Shown: positions 33,939 to 41,275 of the stretch, piece after piece
Layout: every line of letters begins with the position of its first letter
Numbering within the stretch: the stretch's first letter is position 1
DNA from: DASTBU01 sp035711845
Lineage (GTDB): Bacteria; Acidobacteriota; Vicinamibacteria; Vicinamibacterales; 2-12-FULL-66-21
DNA length: 64,000 nucleotides
Direction: 5' to 3'
Assembly (NCBI GenBank): GCA_035711845.1
Contig: DASTBU010000081.1
Span: 12,944 to 76,943 of the forward strand
Position numbers and translations under genes: made by a program
Notes under the pieces: model-generated
Told to the model about the DNA's origin: nothing
Databases searched by the model: none
The model's input: the letters and a program-made list of their open reading frames with translations, nothing else

Positions 33939-34803
33939 TCTCGGCGCAGGCAGCGGCTGGTTCACGGTCAGGCTGGCCAGCCGGGTCGGGCCGAACGGCA
34001 AGGTCTACGCCGAAGACATCCAGCCGGAGATGTTCAGCGCGATCAAGCTGCGCGTGCAGCGCGAGGGATGGCGGAACGTCGAGCCCGTCCTCGGCACGGC
34101 ATCCGATCCGCGCTTTCCGAAGGAGGCCCTGGACGCGATCCTCATCGTGGCGTCGTACTACGAGATGGACGAGCCGATCGTCCTGCTTCGAAACGTCGCG
34201 CGCGCGCTCAAACCGACGGGCCTGCTCGGGATCGTGGACTTCACGAAGGAAGGGTTCGGGCCCGGGCCGCCGATGGAGGAACGAGTCGAGCCGGAGCAGA
34301 TCATCCGACACGCGGAAGCGGCCGGCCTGAAACTGCACTCCCGGCCCGACATCCTGCCGTACCAGTACTTGCTGATCTTTGAAAAAGACTCGGTTCAGGG
34401 TTCAGGGGTTCAGGGGGTTCCGGGGTTCGGGGTTCCGCCTTCCCGTAACCCTCCAGACCGTGGGCAGGATCCCGGCGGCGACGAGAACCTTGTAGAGGTC
34501 GACCGGCAGAAACGCATAGAAGCCGGCGCGGAGTGCGGCCTCGAAACCGAGCGGGGTGGGGCGTGCGAACAGGGCGAGCCAGGTCACGCCGAACGTGAAG
34601 ATGATGGCCAGGCCGCCGCTCATCGCGAGCACCGAGGCGCCGTAACGCCGATCGAAGCCTCGTTCGGCGAGCCAGCCCGTGAGGAACGCGGCCAGCGGAT
34701 AGCTCAGAAGATATCCGCCGGTCGGACCGAGCAGACGGAATACGCCTGCCGGCAGCACAGCCGAGGGCGCGAACACCGGCAAGCCCGCAATCCCCGCGCA
34801 TAG
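33736..34803 (+). CDS. Exported SAM-dependent methyltransferase-like protein (C-terminus runs on)
   Basis: A signal-peptide-like N-terminus ('CVLVIALLGAQGLAASQ', 7-23) precedes a class I methyltransferase fold. Motif I 'VGDLGAGSGWFTVRLA' is near 66, motif II 'VYAEDIQPEM' near 93, and 'ALDAILIVASYYEMD' is the motif IV region. The recognisable domain ends near 'LPYQYLLIFEKD' (about 34393). After this the frame enters a GGTTCAG-type array and continues antisense through bioY to 34803, which is almost certainly not native sequence. The functional protein is therefore about 220 aa. Exported methyltransferases of this type are frequent in acidobacteria; the acceptor is unknown. Confidence 0.7.
   Translation: MIQKRLCVLVIALLGAQGLAASQRQQQHTRLFPPENLGLLEGPDRDEWQRPDRIMDELRIAEGSVVGDLGAGSGWFTVRLASRVGPNGKVYAEDIQPEMFSAIKLRVQREGWRNVEPVLGTASDPRFPKEALDAILIVASYYEMDEPIVLLRNVARALKPTGLLGIVDFTKEGFGPGPPMEERVEPEQIIRHAEAAGLKLHSRPDILPYQYLLIFEKDSVQGSGVQGVPGFGVPPSRNPPDRGQDPGGDENLVEVDRQKRIEAGAECGLETERGGACEQGEPGHAEREDDGQAAAHREHRGAVTPIEASFGEPAREERGQRIAQKISAGRTEQTEYACRQHSRGREHRQARNPRA
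34392..34436. repeat. 7-8 bp period array (GGTTCAG words) between two converging genes
   Basis: The array reads GGTTCAG, GGTTCAG, GGGTTCAG, then GGGGTTCC and GGGGTTC variants. It lies where the methyltransferase and bioY frames meet and supplies codons to the 3' ends of both. Confidence 0.75.
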
Positions 34804-35037
34804 ATACAGCAGCTGGCTCGACATGCCGAGCCTCGAGCCGAGCGCGGCGCCGCCGAGGAGCACTACCATGGGCTGCAGCGTCAGCGGCACCGGCGTGAAG
34901 GGCAATGGCACCGCCACCTGCGCGGCGATTGCCGTGAGCAGCGCCAGAAACACCACCGCTGCCACACGGATCGCGCGGGACACTTCCGCGTGACCGGAAA
35001 CCGCACCGAGCACGGTGCCGACTTCAGTCTGAGCCAT
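34402..35037 (-). CDS. bioY: Biotin transporter substrate-binding (S) component BioY
   Basis: The 211-aa membrane protein has six hydrophobic helices. The N-terminal 'QVAVPLPFTPVPLTLQPMVVLLGGAALG' block is split across two helices, with 'YLCAGIAGLPVFA' and 'LLGPTGGYLLSYPLAAFL' as the family signatures. BioY captures biotin and normally works with EcfAT (energy-coupling factor) proteins, though some act alone. No ecfT or ecfA genes are adjacent. The last dozen residues are encoded by a GGTTCAG-type repeat and are not family sequence. The start at 35037 is a good match. It is divergent from thiD. Confidence 0.9.
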   Translation of the reverse strand: MAQTEVGTVLGAVSGHAEVSRAIRVAAVVFLALLTAIAAQVAVPLPFTPVPLTLQPMVVLLGGAALGSRLGMSSQLLYLCAGIAGLPVFAPSAVLPAGVFRLLGPTGGYLLSYPLAAFLTGWLAERGFDRRYGASVLAMSGGLAIIFTFGVTWLALFARPTPLGFEAALRAGFYAFLPVDLYKVLVAAGILPTVWRVTGRRNPEPRNPLNP

Positions 35038-35082
35038 TCTCTCGGGATCCTTTCGTCCTGTTCCGGGCCTCGAGACCGGAAA

Positions 35083-35111
35083 ATTCTACTGTATGCACTC
35101 AGCACTGACAA
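35083..35111 (-). promoter_or_regulatory. Sigma70-type promoter of bioY
   Basis: On the minus strand TTGTCA (35111-35106), a 17-bp spacer and TAGAAT (35088-35083) lie upstream of the bioY start at 35037. The -35 lies inside the first codons of thiD. No BirA or biotin-riboswitch element is visible. Confidence 0.55.
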
Positions 35112-35890
35112 TTGCCGGCAGCGATTCGGGGGCGGGCGCGGGCATTCAAGCGGATCTCAAGACCTTTGCCGCCCACGGCGTCTACGGCACCTGCGCCATC
35201 ACGGCGGTCACGGCCCAGAATACCGTCGGGGTCACGATGTGGCAGGCGATGCCGGCCGATCTCGTGACGGCGCAGATCGAGGCGATTGCGGAGGATATTC
35301 CCCCTCAGGCGGTGAAGGTCGGCATGCTCGCCAACGCCGCCGTGACCGAAGCCGTCGCCGCCGCCATCGCCGAGCTCGATCTGCCCCACGTCGTCGTCGA
35401 TCCCGTGATGATCGCAAAAGGGGGCGACCGTCTGCTCGAGGAGGAGGCCATCGAGGCGATTCGCACGGAGCTGTTGCCGCGGGCGCACGTGGTCACGCCG
35501 AACATCTCTGAGGCGGAAGTGCTCTCGGGCCTGCGGATCACCGATATCGAGGGCATGCGACGGGCCGGCAAAGCGATCCTCGGGCTGGGTCCCCGGCTCG
35601 TCATCGTGAAGGGCGGGCACCTCGAAGGACCGGAGTCCGTGGACGTCGTGACCGGCATCCATGAAGAGTTCGAGGTGCGGGGACCGCGGATTCCCGGCCG
35701 GAACACGCATGGCACCGGCTGCACGCTTTCCTCCGCCATCGCGGCCAACCTTGCCCGAGGGTTGACCGACCGCGCGGCGATCACGCGCGCGCGGCAGTAT
35801 CTCGAAGGCGCCATCCGGCATGCGCCCGGTCTTGGGCGGGGCCATGGGCCGCTCCAGCATTTCTGGGGCAGGTATACTGAAAACAGGTGA
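35093..35890 (+). CDS. thiD: Hydroxymethylpyrimidine/phosphomethylpyrimidine kinase
   Basis: The 265-aa ribokinase-fold enzyme phosphorylates HMP and HMP-P for thiamine synthesis. 'ALTIAGSDSGAGAGIQADLKTF' (split, residues 4-25) is the hallmark, followed by 'VKVGMLAN', 'VVVDPVMIAKGGDRLL', 'VTPNISEAEVL' and the active-site 'NTHGTGCTLSSAIAANLA' with the catalytic Cys. It is divergent from bioY with 55 bp between starts, and its stop lies 1 bp before the moaE ATG, so thiD-moaE-moaD are probably cotranscribed. No TPP riboswitch fits in the short upstream gap. Confidence 0.95.
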   Translation: MHSALTIAGSDSGAGAGIQADLKTFAAHGVYGTCAITAVTAQNTVGVTMWQAMPADLVTAQIEAIAEDIPPQAVKVGMLANAAVTEAVAAAIAELDLPHVVVDPVMIAKGGDRLLEEEAIEAIRTELLPRAHVVTPNISEAEVLSGLRITDIEGMRRAGKAILGLGPRLVIVKGGHLEGPESVDVVTGIHEEFEVRGPRIPGRNTHGTGCTLSSAIAANLARGLTDRAAITRARQYLEGAIRHAPGLGRGHGPLQHFWGRYTENR

Positions 35891-35891
35891 T

Positions 35892-36368
35892 ATGTCGGTG
35901 CCCGCCTTCCACGTCACGTCCGAGGTGCTCGACCCCGGAGCAGCGGTTTCGGCGGTGGCAACCGCCGGTTGCGGAGCGCTGGCGACGTTCGTGGGTCTTG
36001 TGCGGGACACCAACGCCGGTCGCCGCGTGCTGTGGCTCGACTACGAAGCCTACGGTCCACTGGCGGAGAAGACCTTCGAACGGATTGCCCGCGAATCGTC
36101 CGAACGATGGCCGGCAACCCGGATGGCGATTCATCACCGGAGTGGACGATTGGCAATCGGTGAGGCCAGCATCGTCATCGCAGTCGCGGCGCCCCATCGC
36201 GCCGATGCGTTTGCTGCCTGCCGCTACGCGATCGAACGCGTGAAACAGGTCGCGCCCATCTGGAAACACGAGCATTTCGAGGACGGGGACGTCTGGATCG
36301 AGGGCGCAACGGCCGATCCCACCGACGAGGCGGCGCGACAGGTCGCGCTCGAGCGGGCATGCTCGTAA
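35892..36368 (+). CDS. moaE: Molybdopterin synthase catalytic subunit
   Basis: The 158-aa large subunit of molybdopterin synthase transfers sulfur to precursor Z. It has 'GALATFVGLVRDTNAGRRVL' with the conserved Arg, 'LDYEAYGPLAEKTFERI' and the active-site block 'VKQVAPIWKHEHFEDGDVWIEG', split over residues 119-140, with the catalytic Lys pair. The ATG at 35892 follows the thiD stop directly; TATACT at 35873-35878 could provide an extra internal promoter. The gene overlaps moaD by 10 bp, the usual coupling of the two subunits. Confidence 0.95.
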   Translation: MSVPAFHVTSEVLDPGAAVSAVATAGCGALATFVGLVRDTNAGRRVLWLDYEAYGPLAEKTFERIARESSERWPATRMAIHHRSGRLAIGEASIVIAVAAPHRADAFAACRYAIERVKQVAPIWKHEHFEDGDVWIEGATADPTDEAARQVALERACS

Positions 36369-36604
36369 AAGTGCGGCTGTTCGCACGCCTGCGGGAGCTG
36401 GCCGGAACCGCCGAGCTCACCCGCGAAGTGCCTGACGGATCGACCGCGGAGGCGCTCTGGCGGGTGGTCGCTCGGGACTTTCCGGCCATGGCGGATTACG
36501 GGCGGACGGTTTCGTGCGCGGTCAACGAAGAGTACGCCCGTGTGACTACGGTATTGAAGCCGGGCGACGAGGTCGCGTTTCTGCCGCCGGTCTCCGGCGG
36601 CTGA
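36359..36604 (+). CDS. moaD: Molybdopterin synthase sulfur carrier subunit
   Basis: The 81-aa ubiquitin-fold protein begins 'MLVKVRLFARLRELAG' and ends in the required 'PPVSGG' double glycine, which is adenylated and thiocarboxylated. It carries sulfur to MoaE. It overlaps the end of moaE by 10 bp. The stop is 18 bp before prfA, so transcription probably continues into prfA-prmC. Confidence 0.95.
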   Translation: MLVKVRLFARLRELAGTAELTREVPDGSTAEALWRVVARDFPAMADYGRTVSCAVNEEYARVTTVLKPGDEVAFLPPVSGG

Positions 36605-36621
36605 CGGCGAACGCCATACGC

Positions 36622-37713
36622 ATGGACAAAGGACTCATCGATAAGCTCGCGTCGGTCGAGGCGCGGTACGACCAGTTATCGGCGGAAATGTCCGAGCCGG
36701 CGGTCCAGGGCGACTCCACGAAGTTCCGCAGCCACGCGAAGGCGCTGGCCGAAATCCAGCCGCTGGTCGAGCAGTTCCGTGCCTACAAGGATCTCGCCGG
36801 CCAGGTCGCCGCCACCGAGGAGCTCGTCAAGGATCCCGACATGCGGGAACTGGCGCAGGACGAGCTCGCCTCGCTCCACGAGCAGCGTGATGCACTGCTC
36901 AACGACATCAGGCTGCTGATGGTGCCTAAGGACCCCAACGACGAAAAGAACGTCATGCTCGAGATCCGCGGGGGCACCGGCGGTGACGAGGCCGCACTGT
37001 TTGCCGCCGACCTCTTCCGCATGTACTCGCGGTACGCCGAGCGGCAGGGATGGAAGATCGAAGTCCTGAATCTCAGCGAGACGGGAGTAGGCGGCATCAA
37101 GGAAGTGATCGCGATGATCGAGGGCCGACAGGTCTACAGCCGCCTCAAGTACGAAAGCGGCGTGCACCGCGTCCAGCGAGTGCCGGCCACCGAAGCCAGC
37201 GGCCGGGTCCACACCTCGACCGCAACCGTGGCGGTGCTGCCCGAGGCCGAGGAAGTGGACATTCACATCGAGCCGAAGGAACTCCGGATCGACACCTTCT
37301 GCTCGAGCGGGCCCGGTGGCCAGAGCGTCAACACGACGTACTCGGCCGTCCGGATCACCCACATCCCGACCGGGATCGTCGTGTCGCAGCAGGACGAAAA
37401 GTCCCAGATCAAGAATCGCGCGAAGGCCATGAAGGTGCTGCGCTCGCGCCTGTACGAAATCGAGATGCGGAAGCAGCAGGAGGCAATCGCCAAGGATCGC
37501 CGCACCCAGGTAGGGACCGGTGAGCGCTCCGAGAAGATTCGCACCTACAACTTCAAGGAGAACCGCATCACCGATCACCGCCTGCCCTACACGATGCACC
37601 AGCTCACGCAGGCGCTCGACGGCGAGATCGGACAGCTGATCGAGACGGTGGTCACCCACTATCAATCCGAGAAGCTCAAGGAGAGCACGGAATCACCGCA
37701 GACGACGGGGTGA
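36622..37713 (+). CDS. prfA: Peptide chain release factor 1
   Basis: The 363-aa class I release factor terminates translation at UAA and UAG. It has the decoding-region motif 'VQRVPATEASGRVHTS' with Pro-Ala-Thr and the catalytic 'SSGPGGQSVNTTYSAVRITH' with GGQ, whose Gln is methylated by PrmC. The ATG at 36622 fits the family N-terminus 'MDKGLIDKLASVEARYDQL'. Length is standard. prmC starts 4 bp after its stop, the usual prfA-prmC pairing. Confidence 0.97.
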   Translation: MDKGLIDKLASVEARYDQLSAEMSEPAVQGDSTKFRSHAKALAEIQPLVEQFRAYKDLAGQVAATEELVKDPDMRELAQDELASLHEQRDALLNDIRLLMVPKDPNDEKNVMLEIRGGTGGDEAALFAADLFRMYSRYAERQGWKIEVLNLSETGVGGIKEVIAMIEGRQVYSRLKYESGVHRVQRVPATEASGRVHTSTATVAVLPEAEEVDIHIEPKELRIDTFCSSGPGGQSVNTTYSAVRITHIPTGIVVSQQDEKSQIKNRAKAMKVLRSRLYEIEMRKQQEAIAKDRRTQVGTGERSEKIRTYNFKENRITDHRLPYTMHQLTQALDGEIGQLIETVVTHYQSEKLKESTESPQTTG

Positions 37714-37717
37714 GCCC

Positions 37718-38569
37718 ATGCCCGCGACGCTCCATGAGCGCCTCGCGAGCGCACGCCAGGTACTCGTCAACGCAGGGCTGACCCCCGCCGACGCCGCCAT
37801 CGACGCGGGAGTGCTCGCGCGCCACGTGCTTCAATGGGACCGCGCGAAGCTCCTGACCCAGGGGAACCAACCGCCCCCGGCTTCGTTCGACGCGCCCTTC
37901 GACGCCGCGATCGCCCGGCGCGCCGCGCGCGAACCCGTCGCTTATATCACCGGTGTGCGCGAGTTCTGGGGCCGCAGCTTCATCGTCACGCCGAGTGTCC
38001 TCATCCCCAGACCCGAGACGGAGATCATCGTCGAGCTCGTCCGTGCCTGGTGCCCGTCGGGGAAGGTGACAATCCTGGACGTCGGCACGGGAAGCGGATG
38101 CCTGGCCGTCAGCCTCGCTGCCGAATTGCCGGATGCGCGCGTTACCGCGACCGACACGTCCATGGCCGCACTGGAGGTGGCTCGGCGGAACGCGCGGCGC
38201 CACGAGGTTCAGGCCCGCGTCTCGCTGGTCTGCGCCGACCTGCTCGATGCGTTCGCGGCGCCATTCGACGTCATCGTCTCGAACCCGCCGTACGTCCCGA
38301 GCGGCGCCACCCTTCCACCGGAAGTCGCTCGATACGAACCGGGCGCCGCGCTGTTTGGCGGCACCGACGGGCTCGACGTGCTGCGAACCTTGATCCCGGC
38401 GGCCCGGTCGCTCCTTGCAGACAGCGGCCGCTTCGTTGTTGAATTCGGCTTCGGCCAGGCCGACCAGGTGCGAGCCCTTGCCGAAGCGGCGGGATGGCCC
38501 CGAATCGAGATCCGCGACGACCTTCAGGGTATCCCGCGCACCTGCGTCATGACGCTCACCGAAGGGTAG
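37718..38569 (+). CDS. prmC: Release factor glutamine methyltransferase
   Basis: The 283-aa SAM-dependent enzyme methylates the GGQ glutamine of release factors. 'REPVAYITGVREFWGRSFIVTP' is the N-terminal substrate region. 'ILDVGTGSGCLAVSLA' is the SAM site and 'VIVSNPPYVPSG' carries the NPPY catalytic motif. It follows prfA by 4 bp. The ATG at 37718 fits the family. Confidence 0.96.
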   Translation: MPATLHERLASARQVLVNAGLTPADAAIDAGVLARHVLQWDRAKLLTQGNQPPPASFDAPFDAAIARRAAREPVAYITGVREFWGRSFIVTPSVLIPRPETEIIVELVRAWCPSGKVTILDVGTGSGCLAVSLAAELPDARVTATDTSMAALEVARRNARRHEVQARVSLVCADLLDAFAAPFDVIVSNPPYVPSGATLPPEVARYEPGAALFGGTDGLDVLRTLIPAARSLLADSGRFVVEFGFGQADQVRALAEAAGWPRIEIRDDLQGIPRTCVMTLTEG

Positions 38570-38576
38570 GTTCACC

Positions 38577-38921
38577 GTGCAGGAATGTCTCTTCTGCAAG
38601 ATCATCGCGGGCGAGATCCCCGCTGCCATCGTTCACCAGGACGATCGCCTGGTGGCCATCAAGGACATCAACCCGCAGGCGCCGATGCACCTGCTGATCA
38701 TGCCGCGCCGCCACCTCGCGACCCTGAACGATCTCGAACGCGAGGACGATGGGCTGATCGGTGAGATGGTTCGCCGAGCGGCGGCGCTGGCCACGGCAGA
38801 GGGCCACGCGGACCGAGGCTACAGGACGATCTTCAACTGCAATCATGACGCCGGCCAGACCGTGTTCCACATTCACCTGCACGTGCTCGGAGGCCGCAGG
38901 CTGGGGTGGCCGCCGGGGTGA
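38577..38921 (+). CDS. HIT-family (HINT-type) purine nucleoside phosphoramidase
   Basis: The 114-aa protein has the histidine triad 'TVFHIHLHVLGGR' (His98, His100, His102) and the N-terminal 'CLFCKIIAGEIPA' with a zinc-type CxxC. This is the HINT branch (AMP-lysine and phosphoramidate hydrolysis). The start codon is GTG at 38577, 7 bp after the prmC stop. The gene ends 4 bp before a 98-bp heptamer array. Confidence 0.93.
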   Translation: MQECLFCKIIAGEIPAAIVHQDDRLVAIKDINPQAPMHLLIMPRRHLATLNDLEREDDGLIGEMVRRAAALATAEGHADRGYRTIFNCNHDAGQTVFHIHLHVLGGRRLGWPPG

Positions 38922-38925
38922 GCTA

Positions 38926-39023
38926 CTTGTCACGTGCGACGTGCTGCGTGCGAGGTGCGACGTGCTGCTTGTCACGTGCGACGTGCGACGTGCTTCGATG
39001 GATTACGGACTACGGACTACGGA
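38926..39023. repeat. Heptamer array (14 units) upstream of the acetyltransferase gene
   Basis: Fourteen consecutive 7-bp units run without a break: CTTGTCA, CGTGCGA, CGTGCTG, CGTGCGA, GGTGCGA, CGTGCTG, CTTGTCA, CGTGCGA, CGTGCGA, CGTGCTT, CGATGGA, TTACGGA, CTACGGA, CTACGGA. The words CTTGTCA, CGTGCGA and CGTGCTG are the reverse complements of those in the array at 39880-40005. Confidence 0.9.
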
Positions 39024-39042
39024 CCACCATTGAGGACTCCGC

Positions 39043-39903
39043 TTGTACACTATCCGTCCGTTGACAACGCTTCACGACTGCCGGGAGGTTGCCCGGCTCG
39101 AGAAGGTCGTGTGGGGCTACACCGATGCAGAGGACGTGGTGCCGCCACCAGTGCTGATCGTATCGATCAAGCGGGGCGGGATCCTGCTCGGAGCCTTCGA
39201 TGCCGCGGGCGCGATGAAGGGATTCGTGTATTCGATGCCTGGGCTCAAGGATAGCCGGCCGATGCAGTGGTCGCACATGCTGGGCGTGGCGCCGGAGGCG
39301 CGAAACGCGGGGCTCGGCGTGCAGTTGAAGGTTGCCCAGCGGCACGCGACCCTCGAGATGGGGCTGGACCTGATCGAGTGGACCTACGATCCGCTGCAGG
39401 CGCTCAACGCCCACCTGAATTTTGCCCGCCTCGGCGTGGTGGTCGAGGAATACGAGGAGAACATCTACGGCGACTCGAGCAGCCCGCTGCACCGGGGCAC
39501 GCCGACTGACCGGTTCGTCGCGGAGTGGAACATTCTCGAGGCCCACGTCGAGCGCCGCCTCGCCGCCGCCGGCCCTGTGATCCGCGATCAGTCGGGCGCC
39601 AGCGCCCCCGTTGTGAACCCGTCAGAGGATGGCAAGGAATGGGTGCGGCCCACACCCGGGAACCTGACGCTCACGGGCCGGCGGCTCCTCGTCGAGATCC
39701 CCACCGGATTCGCCGAGATGCAACAGCGCGACCCCGGCCTCGCCCTGGACTGGCGCCTCGCAACAAGGGCCATCTTCCAACACTACCTCCGCCGCAATTA
39801 CCGCGTCGTCGACTTCTTCCTCTCACGCGCAGCCAAACGCGGCCAGTACCTGCTCTCGAGTGCTGGGGGGAGGAGAGAGTCGCCGTCCGCCGTCCGCACG
39901 TAG
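39043..39903 (+). CDS. GNAT-superfamily acetyltransferase (COG3375-like)
   Basis: The 286-aa protein has a GNAT core: 'IRPLTTLHDCREVARLEKVVWG' (4-25), the acetyl-CoA site 'LGVAPEARNAGLGVQLKVAQR' (about 80-100), and 'IEWTYDPLQALNAHLNFARLGVVVEEYEENIYG' split over residues 112-145. The rest is the extended C-terminal domain of this family. TTG at 39043 is used as start; GAGGA lies 7 nt upstream. The last eight codons come from a heptamer array, and arrays of reverse-complement words flank the gene on both sides. Substrate unknown. Confidence 0.82.
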   Translation: MYTIRPLTTLHDCREVARLEKVVWGYTDAEDVVPPPVLIVSIKRGGILLGAFDAAGAMKGFVYSMPGLKDSRPMQWSHMLGVAPEARNAGLGVQLKVAQRHATLEMGLDLIEWTYDPLQALNAHLNFARLGVVVEEYEENIYGDSSSPLHRGTPTDRFVAEWNILEAHVERRLAAAGPVIRDQSGASAPVVNPSEDGKEWVRPTPGNLTLTGRRLLVEIPTGFAEMQQRDPGLALDWRLATRAIFQHYLRRNYRVVDFFLSRAAKRGQYLLSSAGGRRESPSAVRT

Positions 39904-40005
39904 GACGTCGCACGTCGCACCTCGCAAGTCGCACGTCGCACGTGACAAGCAGCACGTCGCACGTCGCACGTGACAAGTAGCACGTCGCACGTCGCACCTC
40001 GCACG
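39880..40005. repeat. Heptamer array (18 units) downstream of the acetyltransferase gene
   Basis: Eighteen 7-bp units in phase, mostly TCGCACG, with TCGCACC, TCGCAAG, TGACAAG (twice), CAGCACG, TAGCACG, TAGGACG, CCGCACG, TCGCCGT and CCGCCGT. The major words are reverse complements of those at 38926-39023. The acetyltransferase stop codon lies inside the array, and the stop of the M16 gene at 40010 borders it. Confidence 0.9.
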
Positions 40006-40009
40006 TGAA

Positions 40010-41269
40010 CTACCCCGCTATCGCAACCGACGCGCGTCCAGGATCGAGCGTCTCTGCGGCAGCCGCGCGAACCTCGTCCATGGTGACCGACTCGAGAAGC
40101 CCGTGAAGCTGCCGATCGTAGTCGAGCCCCAGACCGAATTGCTCGGCGTTCTGCAGGAAGACTGCGATGCTCTGGTTGGTTTCGAGCATGCGCGCGACCG
40201 ATCCGATGAGCGACTGGCGGGACTCCTCGAGCTCGACGGACGTCGGGCCCTCGGTCGCCAGCTGGGAGACCTCGTGATCGATGGCCTTGACGGCCCGCTC
40301 GACGTTCACCGGATCCACACCGGCCCGGATGATCAGCGGACCTTCGCCGACGGTCGGCTCGATGCCGCTGAAGGCATAGTAGGCCATGCCCTGACGCTCG
40401 CGGATGTTGTCCGCCAGCCGGCCCCCCAGGCCGAACTGCCCCAGGATATTGTTCATCAGCCAGTACGCATAGTAGCGAGGGTCGAGCCGCCGAATGGTGG
40501 CGAAGCCGTATGCGATGTCCGTCTGCGACTTGCCGGGCATCGGCGTGACCGCCACGCGTCGGCAGTCGGCCGACGGGGGCGGCGGAACCATGATCTCGTC
40601 AGACGCGGCGCCGTCCCAGCCGTCGAGCTCTCGTGCCGCGCGCGCGAGCGCGTGCTCGGGACGCACGTCGCCCACGACGGTCAACGAGAGGGTGCCCGGC
40701 CGGATTCGCGCCCGGTGGAGGGCAATCAGATCGACGCGCTCGATCCGCTCGATGGAGGCGACGGTGCCCTTGGGGCGTCGTCCATATGGGTGACTGGCCC
40801 CGTAGAGCAGCTCGAACAGTGTTTCGGTGGCGCGCACGGCGGGGTTGTCCTCGTCCTGCCGGAGCGCCGTGATGATCTCGCCGCGGCGCTTGACGATTTC
40901 CGGCTCGGGAAACACCGGACGTCTGGCCACCTCGAGAACGATGCCGATGACCTGATCGAAGTCCTCGGCCAGGCACGTGCAGCTCAGCGACATCGTGTGA
41001 CGCGACGTCGAAACCTTGAGCGAGACGCCGCGATCGTCGAGCTCCTGGGCAATCACCTCACCCGCGCGGCGTTCGGTCCCGCGATCGAGAAGTCGGCCCA
41101 TCATGTAGGCCAGCCCGGGCGTGCCTGCGGGATCGTCGATACTGCCGGCGAGAAACGTCGCCATCAGCGTGACGGCGGGTATCGTCGACGTTTCCTGGAC
41201 GAGCACCACGGCGCCGTTGTCGAGCACCGTGCGGACGGGTGTCAGACCGCGTCTGAGCGCTGTCGCCAC
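40010..41269 (-). CDS. M16-family metallopeptidase-like subunit without zinc site
   Basis: The 419-aa protein has the two-domain M16 fold: 'LDNGAVVLVQETSTIPAVTLMATF' near the start and 'GQFGLGGRLADNIRERQGMAYYAFS' at the C-terminal half. At the position of the HxxEH zinc motif it reads 'MMGRLLDRGTE', so it cannot be a peptidase alone. Such inactive subunits pair with an active M16 protein (compare mitochondrial processing peptidase alpha/beta). The partner gene lies 6 bp upstream on the same strand. The stop codon abuts the heptamer array at 39880-40005. Confidence 0.9.
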   Translation of the reverse strand: MATALRRGLTPVRTVLDNGAVVLVQETSTIPAVTLMATFLAGSIDDPAGTPGLAYMMGRLLDRGTERRAGEVIAQELDDRGVSLKVSTSRHTMSLSCTCLAEDFDQVIGIVLEVARRPVFPEPEIVKRRGEIITALRQDEDNPAVRATETLFELLYGASHPYGRRPKGTVASIERIERVDLIALHRARIRPGTLSLTVVGDVRPEHALARAARELDGWDGAASDEIMVPPPPSADCRRVAVTPMPGKSQTDIAYGFATIRRLDPRYYAYWLMNNILGQFGLGGRLADNIRERQGMAYYAFSGIEPTVGEGPLIIRAGVDPVNVERAVKAIDHEVSQLATEGPTSVELEESRQSLIGSVARMLETNQSIAVFLQNAEQFGLGLDYDRQLHGLLESVTMDEVRAAAAETLDPGRASVAIAG

Positions 41270-41275
41270 GGCCGA

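Noticed and set aside
35038..35092. TPP or biotin riboswitch between bioY and thiD
   Set aside because: The gap is only 55 bp and holds promoter elements; no conserved riboswitch core fits.
39043..39903. Mobile gene cassette (integron-like) because of the flanking inverted arrays
   Set aside because: There is no integrase, no attC-type fold and no direct target duplication. Kept only as a question in the findings.
38926..40005. CRISPR array
   Set aside because: Units are 7 bp with no unique spacers and no cas genes are nearby.
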